Origin: Propionibacteriaceae bacterium
GTDB lineage: Bacteria > Actinomycetota > Actinomycetes > Propionibacteriales > Propionibacteriaceae
DNA: 64,000 nt
Assembly (NCBI GenBank): GCA_016717345.1
Contig: JADKFR010000013.1
Span: forward strand, 1-64,000
Direction: 5' to 3'
Shown: positions 55,254-63,421 of the stretch, in pieces
Layout: each line of letters starts with the position of its first letter
Numbering within the stretch: position 1 is the stretch's first letter
Translations under genes and position numbers: made by a program
Notes under the pieces: generated by a model
The model's input: only the letters and a program-made list of their open reading frames with translations
The model's database searches: none
Told to the model about the DNA's origin: nothing

Positions 55254-55785
55254 CCCGCAGTCCACCAGTACCGGTCCGGGACGCTCCAAGCGTCCTCGGG
55301 CCGGTACTCGTGCGTCCGCCACCGCCGGCAGCGGGAAGACCTCGCGTCGGCTGGGGCTGCGGCCGGGCTTCAGGGGTGGGGCGGTCACCCGCCGGATGCT
55401 CGTGCTGGTGGTGGTGCTGCTGCTGTTGGCGGTGTCCTTCGCGTCCTCGTTGCGGATCTACCTGGGTCAGCAACACGAGCTTGCGGTGGCCGAACAGGCG
55501 ATTCGCGACCGCACCGCGCAGGTCAGCGAACTCCAGTCCGAACTGGCCCGGTGGGACGATCCGGACTACGTCAAGACCCAAGCCCGGGAACGTCTCGGCT
55601 GGGTGATGCCGGGCGAGACCGGCTATCGCGTGATCGGCGACGATGGCGAGCCGCTGGGCGGCGGGGTCACGATCCTCACCGACCAGCAGTTGCCCGCCGG
55701 TGAACACGAACCCATGTGGTGGGACCGGATGTGGGGGTCGATCGAAACCGCTGACGCCCCGGCCCGCAAGATCTCGAGGCGCTGA
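55234..55785 (+). CDS. divIC: FtsB/DivIC-like septum formation protein
   Basis: A 183-aa single-pass division protein. A basic cytosolic tail (1-54) precedes the membrane helix (about 55-72, MLVLVVVLLLLAVSFASSL), a coiled coil (about 76-106) and the family stretch DPDYVKTQARERLGWVMPGE (109-128). A ~55-residue outside tail follows. It probably acts with FtsL and FtsQ at the septum. AAGGTCAAGG lies just before ATG 55234. The order eno-divIC-DUF501-ppx is the usual actinobacterial one. Confidence 0.93.
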   Translation: MARGTRSPQSTSTGPGRSKRPRAGTRASATAGSGKTSRRLGLRPGFRGGAVTRRMLVLVVVLLLLAVSFASSLRIYLGQQHELAVAEQAIRDRTAQVSELQSELARWDDPDYVKTQARERLGWVMPGETGYRVIGDDGEPLGGGVTILTDQQLPAGEHEPMWWDRMWGSIETADAPARKISRR

Positions 55786-56283
55786 GTGGCGCGGCTCGAA
55801 CCCATGTCCGCCTCCGATGAGGCGACCATCGCCGCTCAGCTCGGACGGTCCCCGCGCGGCGTGGCGGGCATCGCCTGGCGGTGTGCCGGTGGCCATCCCG
55901 GAGTGGTGGCCACCTTCCCACGACTCGCCGACGGGACGCCGTTCCCAACGGTGTACTACCTCACCTGCCCGAAGCTGACGGCGGCTTGCTCGACCCTGGA
56001 GGCCAGCGGGTTGATGGCCGAGATGACCAGCCGCCTCGCGGCTGACGGGTCCCTCGCGCTCGCCTACCAGCAGGCCCACGCGTCCTACCTGGCAGACCGT
56101 GAAGCGCTGGGCGAGGTTCCCGAGATCGCCGGGATCAGTGCCGGTGGGATGCCCTCGCGGGTCAAGTGCCTGCATGTGCTCGTGGGGCATTCCCTCGCCG
56201 CGGGCGCGGGGGTGAACCCGCTGGGGGACGAAGCGGTGGCGTTGTTGCGGGCCGGCGTGCCGTGCCTGGCGGGCGATGTCTGA
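55786..56283 (+). CDS. DUF501 domain-containing protein
   Basis: A 165-aa conserved protein of unknown function. DUF501 marks: QLGRSPRGVAGIAWRCAGGHP, FPTVYYLTCPKLTAACSTLE, and GMPSRVKCLHVLVGHSLAAGAGVNPLGDE with conserved Cys and His. The GTG start follows the divIC stop without gap. It is nearly always beside ppx in actinobacteria. Confidence 0.93.
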   Translation: MARLEPMSASDEATIAAQLGRSPRGVAGIAWRCAGGHPGVVATFPRLADGTPFPTVYYLTCPKLTAACSTLEASGLMAEMTSRLAADGSLALAYQQAHASYLADREALGEVPEIAGISAGGMPSRVKCLHVLVGHSLAAGAGVNPLGDEAVALLRAGVPCLAGDV

Positions 56284-57187
56284 GCTGTACGCCGCCGTCG
56301 ATTGCGGGACGAACTCCGTCCGGCTGCTGGTGGCGCGATTCGAGGACGGGCGGCTGGTCGAGGTGGATCGTCGACTCCACATCACCCGGCTCGGCCAGGG
56401 CGTCGACGCCACCGGACGGTTTCACCCCGAGGCGTTGCGGCGAACGTTGGACGCCATGCGTGACTTCGCCTCCCAACTCGATGCCCTGGCAGTGCGTCAT
56501 CGCCGGGTCGTCGCCACGTCCGCGGCCCGGGACGCTGCGAACTCCGCCGAGTTCTTCGACGGGGTGCGCGCCGCGCTGGGCGTCCCCGCCGAGATCATTT
56601 CCGGGCAGGACGAAGCCGAACTGTCCCGCCTGGGGGCGCTGCGGGGCCTGAGCGGGCCGGGTCAACCGGTCCTGGCCCAGCCGGTCCTGGTGATGGACAT
56701 CGGCGGTGGATCGACCGAACTCGTGCTGGATCACGCCGTGTCCCTCGACGTGGGATCGGTGCGGCTCCGGGAGCGTTTCCTGGCCGGCGATCCCCCCACC
56801 CGCTCCGAGATCGACGCGGCCACTGCCTATCTGGACGGACTCCTCGACGCCTCGGGCATCGACTTCGCCGCGGTGGAGACCTGGGTGGGAGTCGGTGGCA
56901 CGGCAACCAGCCTGTCCGCTCTCGCCCACCGAATGGAGGTGTACGACCGGACGGTCGTCCACGGCTCGGTGGTGTCGAATCAGGCCGTCGCGGCGTTGGC
57001 GGAGTCGTTGCTGCGGATGCCGATCGCTGACGTGGCGGCGCTGCCGACCATGGTGCCCGGGCGCGCGGATGTGATCTGCGGCGGCGCCCTGATCTGTCAC
57101 CGCGTGGGCAGGCGCCTGCGCGTCCCGATGCGAGTCAGCGAAGCGGACATCCTGGACGGAATCAGCTGGGGGATGGCCGGAATGTGA
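56276..57187 (+). CDS. ppx: Exopolyphosphatase/guanosine pentaphosphate phosphohydrolase (Ppx/GppA)
   Basis: A 303-aa enzyme of the ASKHA fold, cutting phosphate from polyphosphate or pppGpp. Marks: AAVDCGTNSVRLLVARFEDG, RRVVATSAARDAANS, SGQDEAELSRLGA, VMDIGGGSTELVLDH, and GVGGTATSLSALA. It is of the short Ppx1 type without the C-terminal HD domain. ATG 56276 overlaps the DUF501 stop by 8 bases. It ends the housekeeping block. Confidence 0.94.
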   Translation: MSELYAAVDCGTNSVRLLVARFEDGRLVEVDRRLHITRLGQGVDATGRFHPEALRRTLDAMRDFASQLDALAVRHRRVVATSAARDAANSAEFFDGVRAALGVPAEIISGQDEAELSRLGALRGLSGPGQPVLAQPVLVMDIGGGSTELVLDHAVSLDVGSVRLRERFLAGDPPTRSEIDAATAYLDGLLDASGIDFAAVETWVGVGGTATSLSALAHRMEVYDRTVVHGSVVSNQAVAALAESLLRMPIADVAALPTMVPGRADVICGGALICHRVGRRLRVPMRVSEADILDGISWGMAGM

Positions 57188-57272
57188 GCGTTGTACAATC
57201 AACGCCTGGTGCCTGATGGTCTGCGACGAATCGCCCCTGACGGCCCGTCCATAACGACTCGATAACGTCTCG

Positions 57273-57320
57273 GATGATCAGTTGTGAAGGCTAACATGTG
57301 AACGATAACATCTGATCATC
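57273..57320. promoter_or_regulatory. Promoter with tandem LacI-type operators before the ABC transporter
   Basis: Two tandem 14-bp sites, TGTGAAGGCTAACA (57283-57296) and TGTGAACGATAACA (57297-57310). The second matches the LacI-family pattern TGTTAACGTTAACA at 12 of 14 bases, with the central CG. They are flanked by perfect 9-bp inverted arms GATGATCAG (57273-57281) and CTGATCATC (57312-57320). A -35-like TTGTGA (57282-57287) and -10 TAACAT (57306-57311), 18 bases apart, overlap the sites, so binding would block transcription. The likely ligand-binding regulator is at 62185. Confidence 0.75.
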
Positions 57321-57387
57321 GGCCAGATGGCCCACCGGAGGTGGCACAGGAGCTACCCCGCCGGTGCGAACAAGGAGGTTTGTGACA

Positions 57388-58386
57388 ATGAAGAAGACCA
57401 TCGGTCTCTTCCTCGCCGGAGCGTTGACGCTCGCCATGACCGCCTGCTCAGGCGCGACCCCGGCGGCCACCACGAGCGGCGCTGCAGGGACGGGCAAGAA
57501 GGCCCTGACTGACATCGTGGTCGGGTTCGCCCAGGTCGGCGCCGAGAGTGGCTGGCGCACCGCGAACACCAAGGACATCCAGGATTCCTTCAAGACCGCG
57601 GGTATCCAGCTCAAGTTCTCCGATGCTCAGCAGAAGCAGGAGAACCAGATCAAGGCGATCCGCTCCTACATCCAGCAGCAGGTCGACTACATCGCCTTCT
57701 CGCCGGTCGTCCAGACCGGGTGGGACGCGGTGCTCGGCGAAGCCAAGGCCGCCGGGATTCCCGTCCTGCTCACCGACCGCGCCGTCGATTCCAAGGACAC
57801 CTCGCTGTACGTGACCTTCCTCGGCTCAGACTTCGTGCTGGAAGGCAAGAAGGCCGGCGAGTGGCTCGTGGAGCAGTACAAGGACAAGACGGACCCCGTC
57901 AGCATCGTGCAACTCGAGGGCACCACCGGCTCGGCGCCCGCCATCGATCGGGCCACCGGCTTCGCCGACGCGATCAAGGCGGAGTCGAAGTTCAAGGTCG
58001 TGGCGAGCCAGACCGGTGACTTCACCCGCGCGGGCGGCAAGCAGGTCATGGAGGCCATGCTGAAGTCGCAGAAGAGCATCGATGTGGTGTACGCCCACAA
58101 CGACGACATGGGCCTGGGTGCCATCGAGGCCATCGAGGCTGCGGGCAAGGTGCCGGGCAAGGACATCAAGATCATCACCGTCGACGCTGTCAAGGACGGC
58201 ATGACGGCCCTGTCCGAGGGCAAGATCAACTTCATCGTCGAGTGCTCCCCGCTGCTCGGCAAGCAGATGATCGAGATCGTCACCAAGCTCAACAACGGCG
58301 AGACCGTCCCGGCACGGATCGTCACCGAAGAGACCACCTTCACCCAGGAGCAGGCCAAGGCGGCTCTGCCGGACCGCAAGTACTGA
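57388..58386 (+). CDS. ytfQ: Sugar ABC transporter substrate-binding lipoprotein (YtfQ-like)
   Basis: A 332-aa periplasmic-binding-type lipoprotein (lipobox LAMTAC, Cys20). It resembles E. coli YtfQ, the galactofuranose-binding protein: VGFAQVGAESGWR, QQKQENQIKAIRS, FSPVVQTGWDAVL, TDRAVDSKDTS, SQTGDFTRAGGKQVMEAM and YAHNDDMGLGAIEA. This suggests a furanose or pentose ligand. ATG 57388 follows a strong AAGGAGG. A strong hairpin (58401) before the ATPase gene may keep this protein's mRNA in excess. Confidence 0.9.
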   Translation: MKKTIGLFLAGALTLAMTACSGATPAATTSGAAGTGKKALTDIVVGFAQVGAESGWRTANTKDIQDSFKTAGIQLKFSDAQQKQENQIKAIRSYIQQQVDYIAFSPVVQTGWDAVLGEAKAAGIPVLLTDRAVDSKDTSLYVTFLGSDFVLEGKKAGEWLVEQYKDKTDPVSIVQLEGTTGSAPAIDRATGFADAIKAESKFKVVASQTGDFTRAGGKQVMEAMLKSQKSIDVVYAHNDDMGLGAIEAIEAAGKVPGKDIKIITVDAVKDGMTALSEGKINFIVECSPLLGKQMIEIVTKLNNGETVPARIVTEETTFTQEQAKAALPDRKY

Positions 58387-58400
58387 GTAATCCCACGACA

Positions 58401-58430
58401 CCCGGGGGCCAGCTTCGGCGGGCCCCCGGG
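58401..58430 (+). terminator. Strong hairpin between the binding-protein and ATPase genes
   Basis: Perfect 10-bp stem CCCGGGGGCC / GGCCCCCGGG with a 10-base loop. No T run. Probably a partial terminator or mRNA stabiliser that raises binding-protein levels. Confidence 0.7.
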
Positions 58431-58475
58431 CGTCTGGTCCCAGACTGGTCGTAACCACTCACGAAAGAGCCGACG

Positions 58476-60062
58476 ATGGCCTCAGCGCTGCAGACTCGTG
58501 CCCCCGCCCCGCCGGGGAACCCTGACCCCGTCATCGACATGACCGGTATCTCGATCACCTTCCCCGGGGTCAAGGCACTGGACGGGGTCGACTTCCGGAT
58601 GTTCCCCGGCGAGGTGCACTCGCTGATGGGCGAGAACGGGGCCGGCAAGTCCACCCTGATCAAGGCGCTCACCGGGGTCTACTCCATCGATGCGGGCACG
58701 ATCGCGATGCAGGGCAGGCAGGTGACCTTCTCCGGCCCGGCCCAAGCCCAGGCCGCTGGGATCGCCACCGTTTACCAGGAGGTCAACCTCCTGGGGAACC
58801 TGACGGTGGCCGAGAACGTCATGTTGGGCCGCGAGCCCCACCGTCTCGGCGGCATCAACTGGCGGGCCACGCGTCGACGCGCGAAGGAGATCCTGCAGCG
58901 GCTCCACCTCGATATCGACCCGAACTCGCTGCTCAACTCGCATTCGCTGGCCGTCCAACAGTTGGTCGCCATCGCCCGGGCGTTGGACGTGGACGCCTCC
59001 GTCCTGATCCTGGACGAGCCCACCTCGAGCCTCGATGCCGAAGAGGTGGCCGAGTTGTTCCGGGTGATCCGTGACCTGGCGGACGCCGGCGTCGCCATCC
59101 TGTTCGTCAGCCACTTCCTCGACCAGGTCTACGAGATCTCCGACCGGCTCACGGTGCTTCGCAACGGCCGTCTGGTGGGGGAGTACCTCACCGACGAACT
59201 GCTGCGCATCGATCTGGTGCAGGCCATGATCGGCAAGGAACTGTCCACGCTGGAGGATCTCGAGAATCGCAAACGCAGTTCCGAGGCCGGCGGCGCGAGC
59301 AGCGTCCCTGCGTTCCTCTCCGCGCACGGCATCGCCCGCAAGGGGGCGGTCGCGCCCATCGACCTCACCATCGCACCGGGCGAAGTCGTCGGGTTGGCCG
59401 GCTTGCTGGGGTCGGGACGGACGGAGATCGCCCGTCTGCTGGGGGGCATCGACCACTGTGACGCCGGCACCATCCAGGTCAACGGGAAGCCGCTGAAGCT
59501 GCGGACGCCTCGTCAGGCGATCGCGCACCGAATCGCCTATTCCTCGGAGAACCGGCGCTCCGAAGGCATCGTCGATGAACTGTCCGTGCGTGACAACATC
59601 ATCCTGGCCCTGCAGGCCGACCGCGGCTGGTTCCGTCCGATCCCGAAACGGCGCCAGGACGAACTGGCCCAGAGCTACATCGACACCCTCAGCATCCGCA
59701 CCCCGGACGCCGACGCGCTGGTGCGCAACCTGTCGGGCGGCAACCAGCAGAAGGTACTGCTCGCCCGCTGGCTCGCCATCGCGCCCCGGCTGCTGATCCT
59801 CGACGAACCCACCCGCGGCATCGATGTCGGCGCGAAGGCCGAGATCCAGAAGCTGGTCGTCAGCCTCGCCGAGAACGGGATGAGCGTCCTCTTCATCTCC
59901 GCCGAACTCGAGGAGGTGCTGCGGCTCAGCCATCGGATCATCGTGCTGCGCGATCGTCGCATGGTCGCCGACCTCCCCAATGAGAACCTCGACCTCGATG
60001 CCCTGCTGGCGCTGATCGCCGAAGGATCCGAGGCCGACGAGCAGGCAGGAGTGACGTCGTGA
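58476..60062 (+). CDS. ytfR: Sugar ABC transporter ATP-binding protein, two ABC domains (YtfR-like)
   Basis: A 528-aa double ATPase of the RbsA/MglA/YtfR type. The first domain has Walker A GENGAGKST and LILDEPTSSLD; its signature is degenerate (HSLAVQQL). The second has GLLGSGRTE in place of Walker A, LSGGNQQK signature and LILDEPTRGIDVGAK. It powers uptake through YtfT and YjfF. It overlaps ytfT by 4 bp (GTGA). Confidence 0.94.
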   Translation: MASALQTRAPAPPGNPDPVIDMTGISITFPGVKALDGVDFRMFPGEVHSLMGENGAGKSTLIKALTGVYSIDAGTIAMQGRQVTFSGPAQAQAAGIATVYQEVNLLGNLTVAENVMLGREPHRLGGINWRATRRRAKEILQRLHLDIDPNSLLNSHSLAVQQLVAIARALDVDASVLILDEPTSSLDAEEVAELFRVIRDLADAGVAILFVSHFLDQVYEISDRLTVLRNGRLVGEYLTDELLRIDLVQAMIGKELSTLEDLENRKRSSEAGGASSVPAFLSAHGIARKGAVAPIDLTIAPGEVVGLAGLLGSGRTEIARLLGGIDHCDAGTIQVNGKPLKLRTPRQAIAHRIAYSSENRRSEGIVDELSVRDNIILALQADRGWFRPIPKRRQDELAQSYIDTLSIRTPDADALVRNLSGGNQQKVLLARWLAIAPRLLILDEPTRGIDVGAKAEIQKLVVSLAENGMSVLFISAELEEVLRLSHRIIVLRDRRMVADLPNENLDLDALLALIAEGSEADEQAGVTS

Positions 60063-61114
60063 GCGGCTTCTTCACCCGGGCGTTGAGTAACCGTCTGTTC
60101 TGGCCGGTCGTCATGCTGGTGGCCCTCCTGGTCGTGAACGCCGTCGCCGTCCCCGGCTTCTTCTCGATCACCATCAACGCCGATGGTCACCTCTTCGGCA
60201 GCCTGATCGACATCCTGCGCAACGGCGCCCCGACCCTCATCATCGCCGTGGGAATGACGCTGGTGATCGCCACCCGCGGGATCGACCTGTCCGTGGGTGC
60301 CATCTGCGCCATCGCCGGCGCCGTGGCGTGTTCGATCATCCTCGACTCCCCGGATCCGGGCGGTCTGTGGACGGTCACCGTGGCGGTCGCGACAGCCTTG
60401 GCGCTCTCGCTGGTGCTGGGCCTGTGGAACGGGTTCCTGGTCGCGGTTCTCGGGATCCAGCCGATCATCGCCACCCTGGTGCTGATGACCGCCGGGCGGG
60501 GCATCGCGATGCTCATCACCGAGGGGCAGATCCTCACCGTCGAGAGTGCCCCGTTCAAGTTCCTCGGTTCGGGGTTCATCGTCGGGATCCCGGTCGCGGT
60601 CATCATCGGAGCCGTGCTGTTCTCGCTGGCTGCGCTGCTGACGCGGCGGACGGCGTTGGGCCTGCTCATCGAATCGGTCGGCATCAACCCTGAGGCGAGC
60701 CGCCAGGCCGGCGTCCGGGCCCGCGGACTGCTGTTCACCGTGTACGGCTTCTGCGCCCTGGCGGCGGGTATCGCCGGGCTCATCCTGACGGCCAACCAGA
60801 CTGCCGCGGACGCCAACAATACGGGCCTGTTCATCGAGTTGGACGCCATCCTGGCCGTGGTCATCGGCGGTACATCGCTCAACGGCGGTCGCTACTCGCT
60901 GGTCGGCACGCTGGTCGGTGCGCTCGTGATCCAGACGCTGGTGACCACGGTCTACACGGTCGGCATCCCCCCGATCGCGACGATGGTGTTCAAAGCCGCC
61001 GTGGTCACCGCGGTCTGCCTGCTCCAGTCGCCCACCACGAACGCGGCCTTCGCCCGCTGGCGCGACAAACTCGCCGCCGGACGCCGGGTCCCGGCTGAGG
61101 CGGTGGCGAAGTGA
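60059..61114 (+). CDS. ytfT: Sugar ABC transporter permease (YtfT-like)
   Basis: A 351-aa permease with about 9-10 helices of the BPD_transp_2 family. Marks: TLIIAVGMTLVIATRGIDLSVGAICAIAGAV and the C-terminal AILAVVIGGTSLNGGRYSLVGTLVGAL loop. It forms the channel with YjfF. GTG 60059 lies in the ytfR stop. Confidence 0.93.
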   Translation: MSGFFTRALSNRLFWPVVMLVALLVVNAVAVPGFFSITINADGHLFGSLIDILRNGAPTLIIAVGMTLVIATRGIDLSVGAICAIAGAVACSIILDSPDPGGLWTVTVAVATALALSLVLGLWNGFLVAVLGIQPIIATLVLMTAGRGIAMLITEGQILTVESAPFKFLGSGFIVGIPVAVIIGAVLFSLAALLTRRTALGLLIESVGINPEASRQAGVRARGLLFTVYGFCALAAGIAGLILTANQTAADANNTGLFIELDAILAVVIGGTSLNGGRYSLVGTLVGALVIQTLVTTVYTVGIPPIATMVFKAAVVTAVCLLQSPTTNAAFARWRDKLAAGRRVPAEAVAK

Positions 61115-62124
61115 CTGCCGTGGTCTTGGTCCGCTCGCCGCTGCGTCGGGCCACCGACGCCGTCGTGGACGTCTTCACCAGCCCCAAGTCGGGCCCGGTC
61201 ATGGTCACCGCGGTGTTGTTCATCGCGATGTACCTCGCGGCCGGCAGCCTCTACAAGGGCTTCTTCTCCGGCCAGGTGTTCCTGAACCTGCTCATCGACA
61301 ACGCCTATCTGGTGGTCCTGGCCGTCGGGATGACGTTCGTGATCCTGACCGGCGGTATCGACTTGTCGGTGGGTTCGGTGGTGGCGCTGTCCACAATGAT
61401 CGCGGCGACCCTGCTGCGGGACGGGTGGTCGCCCCTGGTCGTGATTCCGCTGATTCTGGTCGCGACGTCATTGCTCGGCCTGGCCGTCGGGTTGATGATC
61501 CACGTCTTCAAGGTGCAGCCGTTCATCGCCTCCCTGGCGGCCATGTTCCTGGCCCGGGGCCTGTGCTACATCATCAGCAACACCTCGATCACCATCGACC
61601 AGCCGTTCTTCGTGGCCATGGCGACGCTGAGGATCCCGCTGGGCGGCAGGTTGAGCATCACCCCCAGCGTGATCGTGGCGATCCTGGTCGTGGTGATCGC
61701 AGTGTGGGTGCTGCAGTACACGCGGTTCGGTCGCACCACGTACGCGATCGGCGGCGGTGAGCAGTCCGGCATGCTGATGGGCCTGCCCGTGGCGCGGACG
61801 AAGGTGCTCGTCTACGTCATCAGCGGTTTCTGCTCGGGCGTGGCGGGGGTGCTGTTCTCGTTCTACACGCTGTCGGGCTACCCGCTCACAACCATCGGGA
61901 CCGAGCTGGACGCGATCGCAGCGGTCGTCATCGGTGGCACCCTGCTGACCGGTGGCTACGGCTTCGTGCTCGGCTCGGTCCTGGGGGTGCTGGTGCTGGG
62001 CGTGATCCAGACGATCATCACTTTCCAGGGGACCCTGAGTTCGTGGTGGACAAAGATCTTCATCGGGGCACTGCTGCTGGTATTCATCATCCTGCAGAAG
62101 GTGCTCACATCCCGCCGGACGTAG
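61111..62124 (+). CDS. yjfF: Sugar ABC transporter permease (YjfF-like)
   Basis: A 337-aa second permease, similar in plan to YtfT: LVVLAVGMTFVILTGGIDLSVGSVVALS and AIAAVVIGGTLLTGGYGFVLGSVLGVLVLGVIQT. Its presence beside a distinct first permease is typical of the YtfQRT-YjfF type rather than single-permease ribose systems. GTG 61111 overlaps the ytfT stop. It is followed by the regulator gene. Confidence 0.93.
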   Translation: MTAVVLVRSPLRRATDAVVDVFTSPKSGPVMVTAVLFIAMYLAAGSLYKGFFSGQVFLNLLIDNAYLVVLAVGMTFVILTGGIDLSVGSVVALSTMIAATLLRDGWSPLVVIPLILVATSLLGLAVGLMIHVFKVQPFIASLAAMFLARGLCYIISNTSITIDQPFFVAMATLRIPLGGRLSITPSVIVAILVVVIAVWVLQYTRFGRTTYAIGGGEQSGMLMGLPVARTKVLVYVISGFCSGVAGVLFSFYTLSGYPLTTIGTELDAIAAVVIGGTLLTGGYGFVLGSVLGVLVLGVIQTIITFQGTLSSWWTKIFIGALLLVFIILQKVLTSRRT

Positions 62125-62136
62125 GCGACCGCTCGT

Positions 62137-62142
62137 TATCAT
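62137..62142 (+). promoter_or_regulatory. -10-like hexamer for the LacI gene
   Basis: TATCAT within TCGTTATCATCACA, which also resembles a LacI half-site, so self-control is possible. Confidence 0.35.
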
Positions 62143-62184
62143 CACACCGTCCGGCCCGACCGCCAGGCGGGGGAGGGGTTCGCC

Positions 62185-63207
62185 ATGGGCGATGAGGAAC
62201 GGGCGAAAGCTGCCACGATCTTCGATGTCGCGCGCCTGGCCGGAGTGTCGCACCAGACCGTGTCACGCGTCCTCAACGACCTTCCCAATGTTCGTCCGGC
62301 CACCCGGGAGCGCGTCGAGCGGGCTATCAAGCAGTTGCGCTACATCCCGTCCCCGGCCGCGCGCGCGCTCGTCACCAGACGCTCGCGGATGATCGGGCTG
62401 ATCACGATCGGCGCCCCCGATTTCGGTGGCGGCATGACCACGGCCTACTTCAACGAGGCGGCCCGCGAGGAGCGGTACGCCGTTGTGATGGCGAGCCTGC
62501 TCCAGGCCGACATGGCCAGCCTCCGGCAAGCAGCAGAGGTGCTGGTGCGACAGAACGTCGAAGCGATCGTGATGATCACCAGTAACCGCTCTTCCCTGGG
62601 GATCGTGGAGTCGATGGAACTCGGGGTGCCGTTCGTGGCCGTGGCCTCCCAGGGCGCCGGCCTGCACCGGGTGTCGGTGGACCTGATGGCCGGCGCCCGG
62701 CGGGCCGTGCGCCACCTGACCGATCTGGGACACGTCCAGATCCGGCACCTCGCCGGGCCCGGCGAATCGATGGACGCCACCGAGCGGGTGCGGGGGTGGC
62801 GGGAGGCCCTGAGCGAGCACGGGCTGGTGGCACAGGAACCCCTGATCGGTGACTGGAGCGCCAACAGCGGCTACCTCAATGCCCGGGCACTGATCACCCA
62901 GGGTGACTTCACGGCGATCTTCGCGGGCAACGACCTGATGGCGCTCGGGGCGATCCACGCGCTGGGCGAAGCGGGACTGCGGGTTCCCCAGGACGTCAGC
63001 ATCATCGGCTTCGACGACATCCCCGAAGCCCAGCACTTCGCCCCGCCGCTGACCACCATGCGCCAGGACTTCGCCCAATTGGGCCGCGACACCATGGAGG
63101 TCGTACTGGCGGTGCTGCGCGACGAAGAGGTGGGCAACCCGATCCTGCGCGTCCCCGCGCTGATGGTCCGGGCCAGCACCGGGCCGGCAGCCCCCCGGCC
63201 TCACTAG
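62185..63207 (+). CDS. LacI family transcriptional regulator
   Basis: A 340-aa repressor. The LacI HTH begins IFDVARLAGVSHQTVSRVLND, with the hinge YIPSPAARALVTRRSRMIGL. The rest is the periplasmic-binding-type sensor domain (AIFAGNDLMALGAIHAL; SIIGFDDIPEAQHFAPPLTTMRQ). GGGGGAGGGG precedes ATG 62185. It follows the transporter operon and is the likely binder of the tandem operators at 57283-57310. Confidence 0.92.
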   Translation: MGDEERAKAATIFDVARLAGVSHQTVSRVLNDLPNVRPATRERVERAIKQLRYIPSPAARALVTRRSRMIGLITIGAPDFGGGMTTAYFNEAAREERYAVVMASLLQADMASLRQAAEVLVRQNVEAIVMITSNRSSLGIVESMELGVPFVAVASQGAGLHRVSVDLMAGARRAVRHLTDLGHVQIRHLAGPGESMDATERVRGWREALSEHGLVAQEPLIGDWSANSGYLNARALITQGDFTAIFAGNDLMALGAIHALGEAGLRVPQDVSIIGFDDIPEAQHFAPPLTTMRQDFAQLGRDTMEVVLAVLRDEEVGNPILRVPALMVRASTGPAAPRPH

Positions 63208-63210
63208 AAT
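63205..63210 (+). promoter_or_regulatory. -10 hexamer for the tRNA gene, overlapping the LacI stop
   Basis: TAGAAT, ending 9 nt before the tRNA 5' end. Confidence 0.5.
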
Positions 63211-63219
63211 CAGGCGACG

Positions 63220-63296
63220 GCCCCCATGGCCCAACCGGCAGAGGCAGGCGGCTTAAACCCGCCCAAGTATGGGTTCGAATCCCATTGGGGGCACCA
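63220..63296 (+). tRNA. tRNA with UAA anticodon (tRNA-Leu by codon), class I shape
   Basis: Acceptor GCCCCCA pairs with TGGGGGC. The anticodon stem GGCGG/CCGCC encloses CTTAAAC, anticodon TAA. The T stem ATGGG/CCCAT encloses TTCGAAT. Discriminator A, with encoded CCA. All stems pair perfectly, but the variable loop is only 5 nt (CAAGT), whereas leucine tRNAs normally have a long variable arm. Confidence 0.9.
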
Positions 63297-63360
63297 CCAC
63301 TCAGGGAGAGGTCAGGGTCGCGCCCGGGAGGGAACAAAGCTGACTCACAGCAGCGTTGCT

Positions 63361-63366
63361 TACCAT
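63361..63366 (+). promoter_or_regulatory. Possible -10 for the Bax-inhibitor-like gene
   Basis: TACCAT about 55 nt before ATG 63422; CTGACT lies about 15-17 bases upstream as a weak -35. Confidence 0.35.
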
Positions 63367-63421
63367 GGACGCAGACGACGAGGTGGCTCGTCGCCCACTC
63401 TTGCGAAGGAATGATCCACAG

